DNA of 64,000 nt from Xanthobacter oligotrophicus (GTDB lineage Bacteria > Pseudomonadota > Alphaproteobacteria > Rhizobiales > Xanthobacteraceae): positions 62,001 through 126,000 of the forward strand of contig NZ_VTTL01000003.1 in NCBI RefSeq assembly GCF_008364685.1, written 5' to 3'. The notes under the pieces were generated by a model that did not search any database, was not told the DNA's origin, and saw nothing but the letters and a program-made list of their open reading frames with translations. The stretch's first letter is position 1, and every line of letters begins with the position of its first letter. The position numbers were made by a program, and so were the translations under genes. Positions 63,727-64,000 of the stretch are shown here, piece by piece.

Positions 63727-64000
63727 CTGCTGCTGCAGGGCTTACGCGGATTTTCCACGAGAGAAAAGCTCTCCCGGACCATCCTTGCAAGACACTGAAC
63801 TTACAAACTCTTGTCTTCTCGCCTGACACACCGGCCGGAGTGGCATCCGCCCTTGGAAGGCGATGCTGCTTCTGGCTGGCAGACCGACGCGTGGCGCGGA
63901 CGTCACTTCGGCCTTCATACTGGAAGCCGTCGCGGGCGGCAACAGGCGTCGGGACCTGTGGCCGCGGCGTCCCCAATGGATCTCCCGGAGCTCGGCCACA
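63727..64000. other. Window edge upstream of tRNA-Arg
   Basis: I saw no credible gene. The short open frames here have unusual composition (Arg/Ser-rich) and no ribosome-binding sites. The tRNA promoter must lie in the first part. Confidence 0.4.

Overview
The window is GC-rich, densely packed DNA with many ATGA/GTGA gene overlaps, typical of an alphaproteobacterium of the order Hyphomicrobiales. The combination of a molybdenum storage protein (mosB-mosA), a Sec-dependent formate dehydrogenase, molybdenum hydroxylases and amino-acid/aromatic-type ABC transporters points to a Xanthobacteraceae-like organism. That placement is an inference from gene content, not from a database match.

Layout. 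1-2.5 kb: the C-terminal end of a sugar-porter MFS protein, a small GMC-associated subunit and a GMC/FAD dehydrogenase with an Fe-S motif. A 17-bp tandem duplication has fused the transporter frame to the small subunit. 2.5-7.8 kb: housekeeping and accessory genes (TauE/SafE permease, VOC protein, zinc alcohol dehydrogenase, APH-like/ATP-binding bifunctional protein). 7.9-22 kb: a selenium and formate region with selD, the three-subunit formate dehydrogenase whose alpha subunit has an in-frame UGA (Sec200) followed by a SECIS-like hairpin, fdhE, selA, a Sel1-repeat protein, selB and tRNA-Sec. All dedicated Sec-decoding factors and their client enzyme are here, broken by a transglutaminase/thioredoxin pair. 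tRNA-Sec lies inside the 3' end of the selB reading frame. 22.5-23.1 kb: a 656-bp AT-rich insert with one orphan membrane-protein gene, flanked by 15-bp direct repeats.

23.6-26.1 kb: VanX-type dipeptidase, a second TauE/SafE permease and a palindrome-rich intergenic block. 25.6-37.7 kb: a MarR regulator divergent from a nine-gene array: amidohydrolase, alpha/beta hydrolase, three-subunit molybdenum hydroxylase (the 2Fe-2S subunit fused to a CoxG-like domain) and a complete HAAT/Liv ABC transporter. It reads as an uptake plus hydroxylation plus hydrolysis pathway for an unidentified, probably N-heterocyclic or amide compound. The promoter region holds a perfect FNR/FixK-type box and a perfect palindromic operator. 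37.8-45.3 kb: Orn/Lys/Arg decarboxylase, GNAT, mosB-mosA, two secreted hypothetical proteins and an OmpR-type regulator. 45.4-53 kb: PAS hybrid histidine kinase with globin, P-type ATPase, LysR regulator, VOC protein and a peptide-deformylase-like protein that has lost two of three metal ligands.

53.15-63.73 kb: a probable 10.5-kb genomic island. It is bounded by an intact tRNA-Arg(CCG) gene and a 39-bp copy of that tRNA's 3' half, with an IS5-type transposase remnant just inside the far end. It carries an IclR-controlled catabolic cluster (enolase-superfamily enzyme, SDR-like protein, FAH-family hydrolase, SsuABC-like transporter) with two matching TAAC-N3-GTTA operators, a DUF2161 nuclease-like gene that seems to start at CTG, and a spermidine-synthase-like gene. 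No rRNA or CRISPR array was seen.
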